64,000 nucleotides of DNA from an uncultured Gammaproteobacteria bacterium (GCA_943788815.1 CALSRS010000001.1:1363501-1427500); one strand, 5' to 3'. Positions 34,497-44,653 are shown, counted from the first letter of the stretch. Made by a program: numbers and translations. Notes: generated from the letters alone by a model not told the origin.

Positions 34497-35573
34497 TTAA
34501 TATGTAATTGTTTCTTTCCTGTCACTAACACCGGATGGATAACGACCTAATAGATGCACACCCCACGCGGTTGCAATAACCAGCAACGCACCTACTGCCT
34601 GATGCCCAACCGCCAGATATATATTGACGCTAGTCATAACAGTCGCTATACCGATTAAAATCTGAATACCAAAAGCACTGTGGATTGCTATCGATGCGGA
34701 TCGAGACTGCCCACGTACACGCCTGGCTAACACAATCAGAACACCAACCGTCACCCAGGCCCACCAACGGTGGATGAAGTGGGTGACGACGGGGTGATTA
34801 TTGAGCATAGTCCAGACACCATCAGACCAATCTAATCCTGTTGGTATGAGAGTACCATTCATCAACGGCCAGGTGTTGGAAACATAACCCGCATTTAGAC
34901 CCGCTGTGTATGCACCAAATAACAATTGTATAAACAATATGCCAAAGACTATCAGACCAAAGGCCGTCAGTTTTGATCGTTGGTTTTGACCGCTAGCGAG
35001 CTGCCGAAGGTCCAGGGCTGTCCAGACCAGTCCAGCCAAAATAAGAAACGCCATCAACAAATGGGTCGCCAGCCGAAAATGGCTAACATCCGTTCGCTCG
35101 GTTAAACCGGAAACGACCATCCACCAGCCTATGACGCCCTGCATTCCACCTAATACCAGCAGTGCGGTTAGTCGCCCACCATAACCATCAGGTATAGCAC
35201 GTTTGAATGCAAACCAGGCAAGTGGCAGCGCAAAAGCTAACCCAATCAATCGACCCAAAAAGCGATGTACCCATTCCCAAAAATAGATGAACTTGAAGTC
35301 TTCCAGGGTCATACCTGCCGGGCCGTTTATCTCCAGGTATTCGGGGATCTGCTTATATTTTTCGAACTCTGATTCCCATACCGTTTCACTCATCGGTGGT
35401 ATAGCACCGGTGATGGGCTTCCACTCGGTAATTGAAAGTCCTGATTCAGTCAGTCGCGTAACACCGCCAACAATGACCATGATAAAAACCAGGAACGCGA
35501 CGGCATACAGCCAGTTAGAAATGGCAATCGGTTGCTGTGTGTGACGAATATCATTGTCTATACTGTGGCTCAT
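34497..35573 (-). CDS. ctaA: Heme A synthase (CtaA/Cox15)
   Basis: This inner-membrane enzyme oxidises the heme O methyl group to a formyl group to make heme A for aa3-type oxidase. The 358-residue protein has about eight helices and the hallmark GGVTRLTESGLSITEWKP, then FWEWVHRFLGR, HFRLATHLL, HPVVTHFIHRWWAW and VGHQAVGALL, which supply the four heme-ligand His. I start at ATG 35573. A longer reading from 35645 adds residues not seen in the family. It is a housekeeping gene alone among catabolic genes. No cox or ctaB genes are adjacent. Confidence 0.93.
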   Translation of the reverse strand: MSHSIDNDIRHTQQPIAISNWLYAVAFLVFIMVIVGGVTRLTESGLSITEWKPITGAIPPMSETVWESEFEKYKQIPEYLEINGPAGMTLEDFKFIYFWEWVHRFLGRLIGLAFALPLAWFAFKRAIPDGYGGRLTALLVLGGMQGVIGWWMVVSGLTERTDVSHFRLATHLLMAFLILAGLVWTALDLRQLASGQNQRSKLTAFGLIVFGILFIQLLFGAYTAGLNAGYVSNTWPLMNGTLIPTGLDWSDGVWTMLNNHPVVTHFIHRWWAWVTVGVLIVLARRVRGQSRSASIAIHSAFGIQILIGIATVMTSVNIYLAVGHQAVGALLVIATAWGVHLLGRYPSGVSDRKETITY

Positions 35574-35753
35574 AGTAGGCAAGGGAATTTTATATTTTGC
35601 GTAGTATAACAATATAAACTGCAGGCAGAAATAACTGTGTAACAATTTGGATCACAGTAAAATCTATTGATAACTGTCAGTCTCTCTAATGGTGTAGACG
35701 CATAAAACAAATCGTTCAAACGTGACCATCGCTATGGCCACTTAACTAAACCA

Positions 35754-37619
35754 TTACTGACCTGCTTCGTAAGCCACTCTCCCACCCACCAGTGTTAATA
35801 CGGTGGGGATCAAGTCGATCTCTTCTATGGGTGCCCCCATGATGTCACCATCAAATACCACCAGGTCTGCCCATTTACCCGCTTCAATCGTTCCCAGTTC
35901 GTCCTCAGCACTCATGAACCTGGCCGCCCAGCGAGTAATAGCAAGTATAGCCTGCTCCCGTGTTAAGGCTTCGTGGGCCGCCACGACCCTACCCTTTCTA
36001 TCTATACGGGTCACTGCATCCTTAACAATTTTCATTGGCTTATTTCGAGGATCAGTACCTTCAATATGAAACGGGATGTTATTGTCCACCAGACTCTTTA
36101 ATGGTGCCATACGTTCCACACCTTCCCAACCATATTGCAATTCTATGACGTCTTCGTATCCCAATATGTCTGCGTCCCGCTGACGCATGGCAGAACCCAG
36201 GCTAACGCCAAACCGTATTTTGTCTTTTAACATGGCTTCGTTTTGTTTATAGAATTCATAATTCTCTGGAACCCAGTCAATATTGTGATCCAGTGCCTGC
36301 GCCCTGGAGAGTTCCGGGACATATTTAACAGGGAGATTTTCTGCATCAATAATGGCCTGCATTGATAATTGTATTCCGCCGCTACCCATATTATGGACAC
36401 CGTTAACGTTATACCCATATTGTCTGGCCAACATCAGATTGTAGTACTCTGTATCTTTGAGTTCTTCCAGAGTCAGGTCCTGTGTTCCCTTACCGGTAAA
36501 CATTTCCGCACTCCATCGATCGTAACCATTGGGATTGCGACCCAGTTCAGGGATGATATTGGTCTTGGGTTCGATGGTCATCAGACTTATTGCGGCATCG
36601 GGTGCCCCGGTATGCGGTCCAACCGCGGTGCCGACGATCTGCACCATGGGCCCCCGCTCATCCACCAGGGCAAAGTCCATGATATTCCCAACACGCGCCA
36701 GGGTACGTTCGGGAAAGGCATTCTGGCGCATGAGATCTAGACCGGGATGTACACGGATTCTCAGGTCACCTGATTTGAATAAGCGGTTGAGGACCAATAC
36801 GGTTAAGCCCGTCATATGACCCGTTGCCGTGGTAATACCCGCTGCCGCATACTCTTGCATCTCTGCTTTGGCAGCATTTATACCAAATTCTTCAATCCAT
36901 TCAGGTGGTGGAAATGGTCGAAGTTCACGACCTACAAAACCGACTGCATTGGCACCAAGTTGACCCGTGGATTCACCCGATGCATCTTTAATCAAATGAA
37001 AATGATTTTGTGGAAAACCTTCATCGACCATCACTTCCAGAAGTTTGCTATTGGCAATTGCATGACAGCAATCTGGTAATAGCATTGTGGGATTCTGGGG
37101 AGACAACTCATCCAGGCGGCTCTTGTCCCAGGTTTCCAACATAGGTCCGGCCCATTGGTCGGACACTTTGAGAAAAATAATCTCACCTTCCAGAGCTTCG
37201 TTTTCAGCAATATAGGTAATAGTCTGTTCTACCTGTTCGATGGTCTCCCCACCGATGCGTCCTTGAATTGTTCCACCCCATTGAGATTCTTTAACCAGAT
37301 CACCACCTGGGATGGCATTATCACCATCAGAATATATAAAACCGGGCGTCACAGATTTTCCTTGCAGATCAATTCGTCTCGTATTGGGTCCTGCCAGGGG
37401 GAGTATGTCGTTGGAATCACCCACTGCCAGAAACTTACCATCGCGAATTGCGACTGCCTCGGCAATGGAAAAATCATTATCTGCGGTAATCACCTTTCCA
37501 TTTATCAAGATAATGTCAGCATATTTCATTATCAATGGTGACTGGGCATTAACACCAAAAGTCACAAACATCAGATTGATGGACAATAACGTGAATATCG
37601 TTTTGGTAAGAAATCTCAT
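35754..37619 (-). CDS. Secreted amidohydrolase-like protein, DGD variant (paralogue d)
   Basis: The 621-residue protein starts at ATG 37619 with GAGGGG upstream; the longer reading from 37640 overlaps that site. The signal peptide ends near GVNAQ. Its YtcJ-type layout has TPGFIYSDGDN (DGD at residues 98-100) in place of the metal HxH. TGHMTGLT, VHPGLDLMRQN, VHNMGSGG, LDHNIDW and FHIEGTDPRNKP are shared with paralogue b at 25569-27503, its closest relative by eye. C-terminal strands are GTIEAGKWADLVVFDGD. It is divergent from tctCAB set 2, 284 bases away. Likely periplasmic, reaction unknown. Confidence 0.83.
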   Translation of the reverse strand: MRFLTKTIFTLLSINLMFVTFGVNAQSPLIMKYADIILINGKVITADNDFSIAEAVAIRDGKFLAVGDSNDILPLAGPNTRRIDLQGKSVTPGFIYSDGDNAIPGGDLVKESQWGGTIQGRIGGETIEQVEQTITYIAENEALEGEIIFLKVSDQWAGPMLETWDKSRLDELSPQNPTMLLPDCCHAIANSKLLEVMVDEGFPQNHFHLIKDASGESTGQLGANAVGFVGRELRPFPPPEWIEEFGINAAKAEMQEYAAAGITTATGHMTGLTVLVLNRLFKSGDLRIRVHPGLDLMRQNAFPERTLARVGNIMDFALVDERGPMVQIVGTAVGPHTGAPDAAISLMTIEPKTNIIPELGRNPNGYDRWSAEMFTGKGTQDLTLEELKDTEYYNLMLARQYGYNVNGVHNMGSGGIQLSMQAIIDAENLPVKYVPELSRAQALDHNIDWVPENYEFYKQNEAMLKDKIRFGVSLGSAMRQRDADILGYEDVIELQYGWEGVERMAPLKSLVDNNIPFHIEGTDPRNKPMKIVKDAVTRIDRKGRVVAAHEALTREQAILAITRWAARFMSAEDELGTIEAGKWADLVVFDGDIMGAPIEEIDLIPTVLTLVGGRVAYEAGQ

Positions 37620-37903
37620 TGATATATCCCCTCGTATCAAATTCTAAATACACATAATGGTATAAACAAAGCCAATTGACCTGTTCTTTTTCAATAAAGT
37701 ATACGCATTTTCATAGTACTGTTAATGATGCCGTAATAATTTCTTTATTAATTCATAATAACTGAAAAATTCAGGTTTTTTTAAGTTTGGGTAGCGGTTT
37801 AAATTGCACCAGTTCGTGTAATTTGACACTATATAGTCGTTAATCTGTGATTTATAGAATCCACGTAATACAATAATATTTAAGATAAAAAAAGAATACA
37901 TTT

Positions 37904-38851
37904 ATGAAGAAACTAGTTCTTGCTGCTGCGTTTTTATTTACATTAGTGGGTTGCTCTGATTCATCAAACGACCCATTTCCCAACAGGGATATAGAGATCA
38001 TTATTCCCTACAATGCCGGTGGTGGGTTTGATGCCTACGCCCGTTCCCTTGCCCAGTACATGCAAAAATATTTACCAAATGACGTAAACATACTGCCTAT
38101 GAATATGCCAGGCGCTGGTGGCAGACGCGGTGCTTCACATGTCTATCGAGCTGATCCGGATGGTTACACCATCGGAATTTTCAATATGCCTGGAATCCTG
38201 TTACCGCAGATCCAGGGAGTAAAAATTAATTATGATGTTAACCTGTTAACCTGGTTGTCAACCTTAAGTGTTGATGGATATGGCATTATTGTGGACGATG
38301 AATCCCCATTAAATTCCATCGAAGATATAAAGAATATGGGACGTCCAATTGTATACGGCGCAACTGGACCTTCTTCGACATCCTACATTGCGACGACTAT
38401 TGTCAGTGAATCTCTGGAGATCCCTTATGAAGTGATTACCGGATATAAAGGCAGTGGGGAATATATTCTTGGCGTAATTCGCGGAGATGTTGATGCCGCT
38501 TTTGCCAATTACTCTACTATTCAACCCTACCTGGAGTCTGGTGATATCAAGGTTACTGCCATGATAGGCATAGACAGTAACGATCCAAATATTAAGGATG
38601 CAAACGATTTAGGTATACCTGAATTATCAAACTTAAAGGTGGTGAGGATGATGGCCGGACCACCGGGAATGCCAGAGGATATAAAAGCCACTCTGGAACA
38701 GGCCATGCTAAATGCGTTAAATGATGCTGATTTCAAGGCATGGCTGGAATCAACGGGAAATGATTCATTTCCTGTAAATAGCGCAGGTACTACGGCCTCA
38801 GTAAAGGAAATGACCTTATTTTATGATAAGTTTAAAGAATTCCTGGATTAA
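37904..38851 (+). CDS. tctC: Tripartite tricarboxylate transporter solute-binding lipoprotein, set 2
   Basis: The 315-residue protein has a lipobox (TLVGC) after a short signal peptide and the TctC landmarks IIIPYNAGGGFDAYARSLA, MNMPGAGGRRGA and DPDGYTIGIFN. It shares the NAGGG(Y/F)DAYAR ligand loop with the TctC of set 1, suggesting related ligands. The ribosome binding site is weak (AAAAAAAGAA). TctA and TctB genes follow, so a second complete transporter is present. Confidence 0.88.
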   Translation: MKKLVLAAAFLFTLVGCSDSSNDPFPNRDIEIIIPYNAGGGFDAYARSLAQYMQKYLPNDVNILPMNMPGAGGRRGASHVYRADPDGYTIGIFNMPGILLPQIQGVKINYDVNLLTWLSTLSVDGYGIIVDDESPLNSIEDIKNMGRPIVYGATGPSSTSYIATTIVSESLEIPYEVITGYKGSGEYILGVIRGDVDAAFANYSTIQPYLESGDIKVTAMIGIDSNDPNIKDANDLGIPELSNLKVVRMMAGPPGMPEDIKATLEQAMLNALNDADFKAWLESTGNDSFPVNSAGTTASVKEMTLFYDKFKEFLD

Positions 38852-38901
38852 CAATTCTGATAAAAAAACAGGGATGGACTTATTAATGCTGGACCGCAAA
38901 T

Positions 38902-40407
38902 ATGATTGATTTATTGCTCAACGCCCTATCGGATATCGCTTCTGTAAAAACACTACTTTTGCTTTTGATGGGTGTAATGTTCGGCCTGATGTTTGGTGTA
39001 ATACCCGGACTGGGTGGCACCACGGCATTGGCTATTCTTATGCCTCTGACCTTTGGAATGACTGCCATCAATGCCTTTGCCATGTCAGGTGGTATTATGG
39101 GCGCGGTTGCCATGGGCGGGGCAATCTCCGCTATCTTGCTTAATACACCGGGCACTGCGCCCAATGCAGCAACCACACTGGATGGTTACCCCATGGCAAA
39201 ACAGGGACGTGCCGCCGAGGCAATTGGAGCTGCTGCAACAGCCTCTCCTCTGGGTGGATTGTTTGGGGTGATGACATTACTTATGGTGTTACCCGTTGCT
39301 AAAGAGCTGATACTACTGTTTGGCCCCCCTGAGTTTTTTCTTCTTGCAGTGTTTGGCCTGGTGACTATCGCACTATCGGATTCCACAAATCTATTACGGG
39401 GTTTAATCTCCGCTGGTGTCGGCCTGATGCTAGCGTTTGTAGGTTATGACACAGTGACTGGAGGTGAACGATTTACCTATGGCTCTGATTACTTATTTGA
39501 TGGTATACCCCTGGTGCCTGCACTGGTAGGTCTATTTGGTGTTACAGAAATGATCCACCTGTCTATCACCGGCGGGACTGTAGCTGGCGATGCGGGTGAG
39601 GTTCGTTTACATGGTGTCGTAAAAGGGATTAAGGCAACTTTAAAAAACTGGAAAATCGTCATTCGAGGATCGCTGATTGGGACTATCATCGGATCCATCC
39701 CTGGTGTCGGTGGTACAGTTGCCACTTTCATTGCCTATTCAACAACCAAACGGGCAGATCCAGATCCTGAATCCTTTGGCACGGGAAGAATCGAAGGTGT
39801 TATTGCGCCCGAATCTGCCAATAATGCCAAGGACAGTGGAGCGCTGTTGCCCACCATTGCATTTGGTATTCCTGGTAGTGCAGAGATGGCGGTATTTCTG
39901 GGGATCCTGGTATTACATGGGATGCAACCTGGGCCTACGATGTTGTTGAACAATGAACGCGAGATCTATGTATTGATCATCGCTCTCACCTTAAGTGCCG
40001 TATTTTCAGCCATTATTGGAATTGCGCTGGTGAGATGGTTGGCCATGATCACTCTGGTAAAAGGCCAAATCCTTGCCCCTCTGGTCATAGCGGTGAGCCT
40101 GGTGGGCACCTATGCGATTGATTCAAGACCCGGTGATGTAGTGATAGCTGCGATCCTGGGTATGGTTGGTTACTTGATGTTGCGTTTTAATTACCCCAGG
40201 CTTCCTTTGGTCATTGCCCTGGTGCTGGGTGAAACGGCAGAACGCGGGTTTCTTCAATCCATGATGATAAGCCAGGGAAACTGGGAAATTTTCATATCCT
40301 CTATTACTTCAATCATCATGGTCCTGTTGATCCTGTTTACTTTGGGATGGTCATTTATCCCTGGCATACTTAAATCACGAAGAGAAGCAAGAGCGAAATC
40401 TAAATAA
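38902..40407 (+). CDS. tctA: Tripartite tricarboxylate transporter large membrane subunit, set 2
   Basis: The 501-residue TctA has FGVIPGLGGTTALAILMPLTFG, AILLNTPGTAPNAATTLDG with YPMAKQGRAAEA, SIPGVGGTVATFIAYS, EGVIAPESANNAKDSG and FGIPGSAEMA, all family repeats. It lies 50 bases after tctC, and its stop overlaps the tctB start (TAATG). It is more typical of the well-studied TctA type than the set 1 protein. Confidence 0.94.
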   Translation: MIDLLLNALSDIASVKTLLLLLMGVMFGLMFGVIPGLGGTTALAILMPLTFGMTAINAFAMSGGIMGAVAMGGAISAILLNTPGTAPNAATTLDGYPMAKQGRAAEAIGAAATASPLGGLFGVMTLLMVLPVAKELILLFGPPEFFLLAVFGLVTIALSDSTNLLRGLISAGVGLMLAFVGYDTVTGGERFTYGSDYLFDGIPLVPALVGLFGVTEMIHLSITGGTVAGDAGEVRLHGVVKGIKATLKNWKIVIRGSLIGTIIGSIPGVGGTVATFIAYSTTKRADPDPESFGTGRIEGVIAPESANNAKDSGALLPTIAFGIPGSAEMAVFLGILVLHGMQPGPTMLLNNEREIYVLIIALTLSAVFSAIIGIALVRWLAMITLVKGQILAPLVIAVSLVGTYAIDSRPGDVVIAAILGMVGYLMLRFNYPRLPLVIALVLGETAERGFLQSMMISQGNWEIFISSITSIIMVLLILFTLGWSFIPGILKSRREARAKSK

Positions 40408-40871
40408 TGGCTAAGACCGCAACAAACACCACGAGTATTGCCCCGGTAGTTTTTATATTTTGTTTTACTGTCGGGTATATCGCTACGGGTTATATATACC
40501 TAGATGAAGAATCAAGACATGTCCCGATACTTACGGGATACGTCACAATCTTCCTGCTAGCCCTTGAGACCTTAAAACGCTTTATGCCCTCTATGGCAGA
40601 GGAACCAAAGGACACATCAGGCATGGAAGCGGTAACGGTAGAGCTTAGCAGAGAGGTTATTGGACTGGCTTATGTGGTTTTTCTGGCAGCCATGATCTAC
40701 GTGTTCGGATTTTATGCGGCCATTCCTGTCTACCTGTTTGTCGCGATTGCATTTCTTGGTAGTCAAACTAAAAAAACTGCAGGAATTTCTGCGATTATCG
40801 CTTCCATAGTTATCTATGTCGTATTTGAGCTGATACTTGAAACACGCCTGTATCAAGGTCTGTTTTTCTAA
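40407..40871 (+). CDS. tctB: Tripartite tricarboxylate transporter small membrane subunit, set 2
   Basis: The 154-residue protein has four membrane helices with an acidic loop after the second (MPSMAEEPKDTSG) and ends in the short helix typical of TctB (ELILETRLYQGLFF). Its ATG overlaps the tctA stop by one base. A bidirectional terminator follows within 30 bases. Confidence 0.85.
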   Translation: MAKTATNTTSIAPVVFIFCFTVGYIATGYIYLDEESRHVPILTGYVTIFLLALETLKRFMPSMAEEPKDTSGMEAVTVELSREVIGLAYVVFLAAMIYVFGFYAAIPVYLFVAIAFLGSQTKKTAGISAIIASIVIYVVFELILETRLYQGLFF

Positions 40872-40896
40872 TCACTGCTACGCCAAACTCAGACAT

Positions 40897-40940
40897 AAAA
40901 AAACCTGCCCGTCGTATGAACAACGGACAGGTTTTTATTT
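40897..40940. terminator. Bidirectional terminator between tctB and the fused amidohydrolase
   Basis: A 17-base stem (arms 40899-40915 and 40920-40936) carries an A-tract on one side and a T-tract on the other, so it can stop transcription from both convergent genes. Two C/A mismatches in the plus-strand RNA become G-U pairs in the minus-strand RNA, so it is stronger for the amidohydrolase transcript. Confidence 0.85.
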
Positions 40941-40959
40941 AGAAAAGATTACTATCTGA

Positions 40960-43152
40960 TTACTTGATTTCCGGCTGGTAATCAGGATCTGTATACATAA
41001 TCTTATCTCCCACCACGGTCATGATGGCCTTGTTTAACGGGATCTCCATGGTCGGCACTGAAAAGTAGTCTTTATCAAGTACCGTAAAGTCCGCAAATTT
41101 TCCGGGTTCCAGAGTTCCAGCCAATTCTTCCGTAAACAACCACTCAGACGCCTTGCTGGTGAACATTCGCAATGCGGTTGCCCTGCTCACGGCTTCCTCT
41201 GGCATAACGATTTCGCCCGCCGACAATGGCTCACTCTCATGGCGTACTCGTCGATTCACAAACATATCAAAGGCATTGAAATAGATATCAGGACGCGGCC
41301 GGCTGTATTCCGTCTCACCAACGACATTGACGCCCGACTCTATCAGGGTCTTGGTAGGTGACAGAAATTCAAGCCCTTCGGGTCCATAGCGTTTTACCTG
41401 TTTCAATGACGCAGCAACATCGTTGGGTTGTAATGGGACATAGAAGTTATAGTCCTTCATGATTTCCATGACATCGGGTATCTTGCCAACGGCGCCACCA
41501 TGGGCAAAACCAATTCTCATTTCCCGTATGTCGTCCATCGTCATTCTACCTTCCACCCTGGCCTGTTCTATCCAGGCCATGTGTTTCCTGAAGGCTTCAC
41601 TACCAAAAGAGTGCAGGCTAAAAGGTCGCCAACCGGCCTTCATGGCAGGAATAAGCACATTGGTTATTCGATAGGCCTGGTCATCCCAGCATAACTCACG
41701 GTCCTTTAGCATTTCAGGGCCCGGCAGGTCTTCACCGAAACAGGCCACCTGACGGGAATCTCCTACGCCACCATCGGTAATACCTGTGGGCCAGAACCAG
41801 GGGTTCACATGGGCAGTGCTATGTTGCGCACCCATTTCTGCGACGATCAGATTATTATTCGGGTACATCACCGGGCTACGGAACATCTCGTAGCCAAACC
41901 CCCAACGTACAGGCAGACGTCTATCTTCGCGCAGTATGTCAAAGACCGCAGTCATGGCCGTTCCATATTCCACACTGGAGGAGATCATGGTAAGGCCGGC
42001 TGAGTTATAAAGCTTCAAGGCCTCTCTCATCAAGTTCTTGGTAAAGTCACGAGGCATACGCGGCGGGTTAATGACTCTTTCCCAGGCACCACTTTCCTGA
42101 AATACGCCACCCACAATCCCTCGATCGCCTTCACTACCAATATCACTCAAGCCGGTCATATCATTTGCGGCTTGTTTAAAGCCAGGCCATAACCTGACAG
42201 TCTCTTCCAGACCTTTACGATTTAACAGGATGTTTCGATGACTACAGTGTTGCATGTGGTGAGGAAACATCTCCGCATATCCGCAACCCTGGTCAATATG
42301 GGCATGAAACGAGTCTTCCCTGTCATTTTTAGCATTGTCTGCAAAAAGTTCTTTGAAGGGGTTGTCGTTGCTTGCAATCTCTGCCGCCTCTTTTACATGG
42401 CGCAATGCTGTTGGGACACTTAAGGGCTCCATGGTTGCTTTCCCGTCAGAAGCAAGATTTACCCTGATTACCAGGCCAGGTTGAACGATGGCGCTTGGGC
42501 CTGAACCGCTGCTTAAAGTTGCAGGATTATTCGGTATTACCCTACTTAACTCATCCATAGTGAATACATCTTTATATATCGCATTGGTCAAAGAGCCGAT
42601 ATCGGGATAGATGGTATCTTCATTTTCCACCAATCGAATATGTACCCACTCTCCTTGTTTGGGAGGATACTGACTAACAAATTGGGCAACGGCATTATAG
42701 GTATCCTGAGGATCATCACTGGGCAACAAGATGGCGGTATGTAAGCCGGAGGGTAAGGAATACGCATCGCGCTCTTCTTCATTCAAACGGACGGCATTCA
42801 TGGTGCTTTCAGGATGGACATGGGTCTCGATAATGCCTGGAATGACGGTCTTGCCCTTAACATCGATTATTCTTGTATCTGGGCCTTCAAACTTCAACAT
42901 GTCCTGATTGGAGCCAACAGCAAGAATCTTTTCATCACGGATGGCAATGGCCTGGACGATACTGCCTGGATCAGCAGAGAGCAGTTCCTGGTTATCCATG
43001 GTATAAATGGTACCGTTAATGACTATCGTGTCAGGGTAATTAACCAGTTCTTTTGGAACCGATAAGATATCCTGAGCATAGACAATAGATTGGCAAACAA
43101 ACAGAGCCAAACATAACCATAGCCCCGTGACCCGTTTTTTTTGTTTTTGCAT
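40960..43152 (-). CDS. Secreted amidohydrolase, full-length HxH form (paralogue e)
   Basis: The 730-residue protein has a signal peptide (to about residue 27, IVYAQ), the N-terminal sandwich strands (VINGTIYTMD, AIAIRDEKILAVGS), the metal motif IPGIIETHVHP (His 111 and 113), a long insertion with several His and Cys (GCGYAEMFPHHMQHC), and the C-terminal barrel and composite-site strands (GFAHGGAVGKIPDV, GETEYSRPRPD, GTLEPGKFADFTV). It is the uninterrupted counterpart of the split pair at 983-3152. GGGAG precedes the ATG. It is divergent from the bicupin gene and convergent with tctCAB set 2. Metal-dependent hydrolysis of an amide, ester or lactone in the periplasm is likely. Substrate unknown. 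Confidence 0.87.
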   Translation of the reverse strand: MQKQKKRVTGLWLCLALFVCQSIVYAQDILSVPKELVNYPDTIVINGTIYTMDNQELLSADPGSIVQAIAIRDEKILAVGSNQDMLKFEGPDTRIIDVKGKTVIPGIIETHVHPESTMNAVRLNEEERDAYSLPSGLHTAILLPSDDPQDTYNAVAQFVSQYPPKQGEWVHIRLVENEDTIYPDIGSLTNAIYKDVFTMDELSRVIPNNPATLSSGSGPSAIVQPGLVIRVNLASDGKATMEPLSVPTALRHVKEAAEIASNDNPFKELFADNAKNDREDSFHAHIDQGCGYAEMFPHHMQHCSHRNILLNRKGLEETVRLWPGFKQAANDMTGLSDIGSEGDRGIVGGVFQESGAWERVINPPRMPRDFTKNLMREALKLYNSAGLTMISSSVEYGTAMTAVFDILREDRRLPVRWGFGYEMFRSPVMYPNNNLIVAEMGAQHSTAHVNPWFWPTGITDGGVGDSRQVACFGEDLPGPEMLKDRELCWDDQAYRITNVLIPAMKAGWRPFSLHSFGSEAFRKHMAWIEQARVEGRMTMDDIREMRIGFAHGGAVGKIPDVMEIMKDYNFYVPLQPNDVAASLKQVKRYGPEGLEFLSPTKTLIESGVNVVGETEYSRPRPDIYFNAFDMFVNRRVRHESEPLSAGEIVMPEEAVSRATALRMFTSKASEWLFTEELAGTLEPGKFADFTVLDKDYFSVPTMEIPLNKAIMTVVGDKIMYTDPDYQPEIK

Positions 43153-43338
43153 TTGCAGTTACTCCCTGTGATAAACGATTTAATTTATATATTTATACTT
43201 TATATTATTATATTACCGGTTTTTTAAGGAATCAGCCTTAGTGAAGTTCACCAATTACCGACAAAATTCTGGTAATATATTCATAGTCTGGAATTATCAT
43301 ACATCAACACAAACAGAATAATAAACAGGAGTATCAGT

Positions 43339-44556
43339 ATGTCACGCGAAAAATGGATAGAGCCAAAAGACGGAAAAAGGACTGGCTTTGGCAAATTTAA
43401 AAAACTTCCGCTTCCTTATGACGATTTTATGGAATCTGAGGGGATCCCGGTGTTTCGTGGTATTGGTGTGCGTGACATCAGGGACCTACCCTTACAACCC
43501 TGGAAACGCGTTGGCGGTAAAGGCTCATATATCCAACTCTATGGAACGGAAGGGAAATGGGGTTGTTATGCGGTGGAAGTACCCGCTGCCGGCGAATTGA
43601 ACCCGGAAAAACACATGTTTGAAAAGATCTACCTGGTCATAGAAGGCCGGGGTTCCACAGAGGTCTGGCTGGAAGGTGATGAAAACAAGAAACACGTTTT
43701 TGAATGGGGCCCAGGTTCCCTGTTTTCGATTCCCCTAAATGCCTGGCACCGCATCGTCAATGCCAGCAATGATCCAGCCTTACTACAGGCAGGTACCACA
43801 GGTCCTGTCGTTGTAAACGCGCTGCAAAACATCGACGCAGTATTTAACAATCCTTACCTGTTTAAAGAACGCTTCAGTACAGCAGAAGATTTTTACAAAG
43901 AAAATAACGAGGTCGAACCGGATCCAGTTCGGGGTCTGGCCATGCGTCGCACCAATTTTGTTGCCGATGCCGTCAATTGCGACCTGCCTCTGGATAACCG
44001 GCGCTCACCAGGCTGGCGACGTATCGAACCGCACATGACTAAAAATTCACTATATTTCTGGATAGGTCAACATGCTGGCGGGCATTATTCCAAGGCCCAT
44101 GCCCATACCTCTGCCGCCATACTCTTTTGCCTTAAAGGGAAGGGTTACACTTATACCTGGCCGGAGCATCTTGGGGTGAACCCGTGGGCGGACGGCAATG
44201 AAGATCAGGTACAACGTATGGATTATATCCCCGGCGGGATGATCACCGCTGCACCTGGCGGCGCACGTTGGTTTCACCAACACTTTAGCGCCTCTTCAGA
44301 ACCACTGCGTTTGACTGCCTGGTTTGGTCCGCATAACCCGGGACGAGATCCTGGTTATCCCGGTCAGCAGCACCACGACTACACAGGTATGGAGATTCAA
44401 GAAGGGGGCACTTCAATACCCTACTGGATGGAAGACCCACATATTCGAAGTGAATACGAGGCATGCCTGATCGCAGATGGTGCAAAGAGTGCTATGGAGC
44501 CCAAACTTTACGAAACACCTGAAGAACATAAAGACTTTGTTTACCGGGGAATTTAA
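43339..44556 (+). CDS. Two-domain cupin (bicupin)
   Basis: The 405-residue cytoplasmic protein has two cupin barrels. Domain 1 has NPEKHMFEKIYLVIEGRG and EWGPGSLFSIPLNAWHR. Domain 2 has GGHYSKAHAHTSAAILFCLK and GARWFHQHF, a full set of metal-type His. The two domains correspond to the separate single cupins at 28336-28926 and 27736-28308 respectively. AGGAG precedes the ATG. It is followed by a perfect hairpin and an EutA-like gene. It could be a ring-cleaving dioxygenase of the gentisate/salicylate class or another cupin enzyme, but the diagnostic motifs of gentisate dioxygenase are not evident. Confidence 0.8.
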   Translation: MSREKWIEPKDGKRTGFGKFKKLPLPYDDFMESEGIPVFRGIGVRDIRDLPLQPWKRVGGKGSYIQLYGTEGKWGCYAVEVPAAGELNPEKHMFEKIYLVIEGRGSTEVWLEGDENKKHVFEWGPGSLFSIPLNAWHRIVNASNDPALLQAGTTGPVVVNALQNIDAVFNNPYLFKERFSTAEDFYKENNEVEPDPVRGLAMRRTNFVADAVNCDLPLDNRRSPGWRRIEPHMTKNSLYFWIGQHAGGHYSKAHAHTSAAILFCLKGKGYTYTWPEHLGVNPWADGNEDQVQRMDYIPGGMITAAPGGARWFHQHFSASSEPLRLTAWFGPHNPGRDPGYPGQQHHDYTGMEIQEGGTSIPYWMEDPHIRSEYEACLIADGAKSAMEPKLYETPEEHKDFVYRGI

Positions 44557-44585
44557 TCCCTGAATACTTCATGAGTATCACATTG

Positions 44586-44630
44586 CTAGACTGATGCTGA
44601 CAAAAATCAGCATCAGTCTAGTTGTTCATT
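44586..44630 (+). terminator. Perfect 15-base-pair hairpin between bicupin and eutA-like gene
   Basis: Arms at 44586-44600 and 44607-44621 are perfect inverted repeats (CTAGACTGATGCTGA and its complement) with a six-base A-rich loop, followed by TTGTTCATT. It probably terminates the bicupin transcript or attenuates readthrough into the EutA gene. Confidence 0.7.
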
Positions 44631-44653
44631 AACCACTCTACTCTCTATAAAAA

